A stretch of 64,000 nucleotides of DNA from Planctomycetaceae bacterium (GTDB lineage Bacteria; Planctomycetota; Planctomycetia; Planctomycetales; Planctomycetaceae), in assembly GCA_019636285.1 (NCBI GenBank), contig JAHBXV010000005.1:124001-188000 (forward strand), written 5' to 3'. Below are positions 62,337 to 64,000 of this stretch, piece by piece. Made by a program: the position numbers and the translations under genes. The notes under the pieces are model-generated. The model searched no databases. It was not told where the DNA came from and saw only the letters and a program-made list of their open reading frames with translations. The first letter of the stretch is position 1; each line of letters begins with the position of its first letter.

Positions 62337-63800
62337 ATGTTCGACGCTTCGCCTCTCTCCCGCCGCGGGTTCATGTCCCATGCTTCGATGGGCATCGCCG
62401 GCATTGCTCTCGCCGATCTTTTCCGTCGCGAAGGCCTGCTCGCCAATTCCGCCCTTCCGCAGGGTCTGCACCATCCTCCGCGGGCTCGGCGTGTGATTCA
62501 GCTCTTCATGGCCGGGGCCGCCAGCGCGGTGGATCTGTTCGACCACAAACCGCTGCTCACGAAAAAGCACGGCGAACCGTGGGATCCTGGCGAACAGGTG
62601 GAGCTCTTCCAGAGTACGCCCGGCGCCTGCCTCAAGTCGCCGTGGACCTTCCGGCCGTATGGCGAGTCGGGCAAGGAGCTCAGCGACGTTGTCGCTCCCC
62701 TCGGAACCGTCGTTGACGACATCGCCTTCATTCATAACGTCGTCGGCAAGACCGGCGTCCATAGCCAGGGAACACTCCTGCAAACGACCGGCTTCAACAT
62801 GCCGGGCTTTCCCAGTTGCGGCTCCTGGATTTCCTACGGCCTCGGCAGCGAAACCGAAAACCTCCCCGCCTTCGTTGTCCTGCCCGATCATCGCGGCCTC
62901 GCTTCCAATGGCGCGAAGAACTGGTCAAGCGCCTTTCTCCCAGCCGAGCATCAGGGGACCGTCATCCGCCCCGGTCAGGCTGAACCGATCGCCGACCTTC
63001 GGCCGCCAGCCAGTTCGTTCATCACGGCTGACAGCGACCACGATGGGCTTGACCTCTTATCGCGACTCAATCGCCGCTATGCCGAGGAGCGTTCGGGCGA
63101 TGATCGCCTTTCCGCCCGCATCCGCAGCTACGAACTCGCGGCAGCCATGCAATTGAGCGCGACCGAGGCTCTCGATCTGGCGCAGGAACCGCGCTACATC
63201 CACGACCTGTACGGCCTCGCCCCCGAAGGCCCCGGAGTCGATGACACCACGATCAACGAGAAGGCCGAGACCGAATTCTTCGGCCGCAAATGCCTCGTTG
63301 CCCGGCGGCTCCTGGAACGCGGCGTCCGCTTCGTGCAGATCTGGAGCGGTAACGACAATGGCTTTCCTCGCCGCAACTGGGACAGCCACGAAGACGTCCA
63401 TCGCGATCACGGTCCGCTGGCGGCCGGCATGGCTCGCGGGACGGGGGCCCTCATCGCCGACCTCAAGCAGCGCGGCTTGCTCGATGATACCCTCATCCTG
63501 TGGACCACCGAGTTCGGCCGCATGCCCTGCTCGCAGGGGTCACAGGGCCGCGACCACAACCCGTTCGTCTTCACGAACTGGCTCTGCGGCGGCGGCGTTC
63601 GCGGCGGAGTCTACGGCGAAAGCGACGAATGGGGCTTTAAGCCCCTCGACCGCGATCACCCGACCCAGGTTTACGACATCCACGCGACCGTGCTGCACCA
63701 ACTGGGGATCGACCACACCAAACTGACGCTCCGCCACAACGGCATCGACCGCCGCCTCACCGACGTCCACGGCCACGTCCTCCACGATCTCCTTTTATGA
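62337..63800 (+). CDS. Module D: DUF1501 twin-arginine exported protein
   Basis: 487 residues with signal SRRGFMSHASMGIAGIALADLF near residue 8. Landmarks: RRVIQLFMAGAASAVDLFDHKP, CGSWISYGLGSETENLPAFVVLPDHRG, RGVRFVQIWSGNDNG, WTTEFGRMPCSQGSQGRDHNPFVF and DIHATVLHQLGIDHTKLTL. The usual GGPSQ is replaced by GAASA in this copy, and GRTP by GRMP, unlike the other four DUF1501 proteins here. It starts 32 bp after its haem-protein partner. Same proposed role as the other modules. Confidence 0.93.
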   Translation: MFDASPLSRRGFMSHASMGIAGIALADLFRREGLLANSALPQGLHHPPRARRVIQLFMAGAASAVDLFDHKPLLTKKHGEPWDPGEQVELFQSTPGACLKSPWTFRPYGESGKELSDVVAPLGTVVDDIAFIHNVVGKTGVHSQGTLLQTTGFNMPGFPSCGSWISYGLGSETENLPAFVVLPDHRGLASNGAKNWSSAFLPAEHQGTVIRPGQAEPIADLRPPASSFITADSDHDGLDLLSRLNRRYAEERSGDDRLSARIRSYELAAAMQLSATEALDLAQEPRYIHDLYGLAPEGPGVDDTTINEKAETEFFGRKCLVARRLLERGVRFVQIWSGNDNGFPRRNWDSHEDVHRDHGPLAAGMARGTGALIADLKQRGLLDDTLILWTTEFGRMPCSQGSQGRDHNPFVFTNWLCGGGVRGGVYGESDEWGFKPLDRDHPTQVYDIHATVLHQLGIDHTKLTLRHNGIDRRLTDVHGHVLHDLLL

Positions 63801-63827
63801 AAAGCCGTCGCCGCTGGCGACGGTCTT
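63801..63827. terminator. Bidirectional terminator-like hairpin
   Basis: CCGTCGCC (63805-63812) and GGCGACGG (63816-63823) pair around GCT, with flanking AA and TT bases, between the convergent DUF1501 gene (ends 63800) and the next PQQ gene (ends 63836). Confidence 0.6.
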
Positions 63828-63835
63828 CAATCCCA

Positions 63836-64000
63836 TCACTTCACATCATAAACCAGCAACTTGTCCTGATCACGCAGATACAGCTTCCCCCCCGCCACCA
63901 CGGGGTGCGACCACGCTGGCCGGTTGCTGCGTTGCGGCTGATCGAAGCGTCCCTTCTCGACGTAGGCCTTTGGCGAAGCCTCCACGAGCGCGACCGGCCC
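63836..64000 (-). CDS. PQQ-binding-like beta-propeller protein, C-terminal fragment at window edge
   Basis: 55 codons on the minus strand reach the stop at 63836-63838, with the rest beyond the window. The readable sequence, GPVALVEASPKAYVEKG then NRPAWSHPVVAGGKLYLRDQDKLLVYDVK, is the usual C-terminal blade of exported PQQ-like propellers in planctomycetes, as in the 19816 gene. No upstream part is available. Confidence 0.8.
   Translation of the reverse strand, partial: GPVALVEASPKAYVEKGRFDQPQRSNRPAWSHPVVAGGKLYLRDQDKLLVYDVK

Noticed and set aside
1-64000. CRISPR array, transposase, prophage or tRNA genes
   Set aside because: No regularly spaced direct repeats and no such coding sequences were recognised when reading both strands.

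Overview
The window is a gene-dense, GC-rich bacterial chromosome segment that almost certainly comes from a planctomycete (order Planctomycetales or a close relative; genus not resolved). The main evidence is several paralogous gene pairs in which an exported protein with CXXCH haem motifs and DUF1549/DUF1553-type domains sits beside a twin-arginine DUF1501 protein. Large Ser/Thr kinases fused to sensor domains, exported PQQ/WD40 propellers, HEAT-repeat proteins and an ECF-type sigma factor point the same way. I saw no rRNA, tRNA, CRISPR array, prophage or transposase.

Layout. (1) 1-4946, minus strand: an ECF-type sigma factor, a proline-rich exported protein and a kinase-FGE-LRR fusion that runs off the left edge. 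(2) 5330-13600, plus: two haem-protein/DUF1501 modules (A and B); module B is led by a FadR-type regulator whose stop codon overlaps the next start. (3) 13808-30154, minus: a small exported orphan, TIGR03790-like plus DUF1501, then a long cluster read right to left (DNRLRE protein, DUF1501, PPC/IPT protein, DUF1549/DUF1553 haem protein, cytochrome-WD40 chimera, BamB-like PQQ propeller) = module C. (4) 30461-41309: Gfo/Idh/MocA oxidoreductase, HEAT protein, amidohydrolase, kinase with a small partner, sialate O-acetylesterase, AAA+ ATPase. (5) 41401-45536: an accessory islet with an antitoxin, a decapitated ParE-like toxin and four orphan genes. (6) 45776-55721: PhoD phosphatase, orphan membrane protein, beta-hydroxyacid dehydrogenase, dapA, a PilB/GspE-like protein lacking the Walker A lysine, a basic nucleoid-like protein, a HisA-like barrel and moaC. 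(7) 55824-64000: two exported beta-propellers, module D (DUF1549/DUF1553 with a discoidin-like insert, plus DUF1501), and the end of a PQQ propeller entering from the right.

How they may work together. In modules A, B and D the haem protein and the DUF1501 protein are adjacent on one strand, 5-44 bp apart, and in C they lie in one co-directional run. The haem proteins each carry two Cys-His motifs and a signal sequence, and the DUF1501 partners carry an RR motif, so both should act outside the cytoplasm. The accessory genes differ between copies (FadR regulator; PPC, WD40 and PQQ proteins; internal discoidin domain; TIGR03790), which fits one core machine adapted to different extracellular substrates. 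That function is inference; the chemistry of these families is not known to me.

Intergenic DNA holds several strong palindromes (22759-22819, 31800-31893, 33950-33983, 45024-45047, 57987-58049) that look like terminators or dispersed hairpin repeats, plus one textbook intrinsic terminator (54273-54308).
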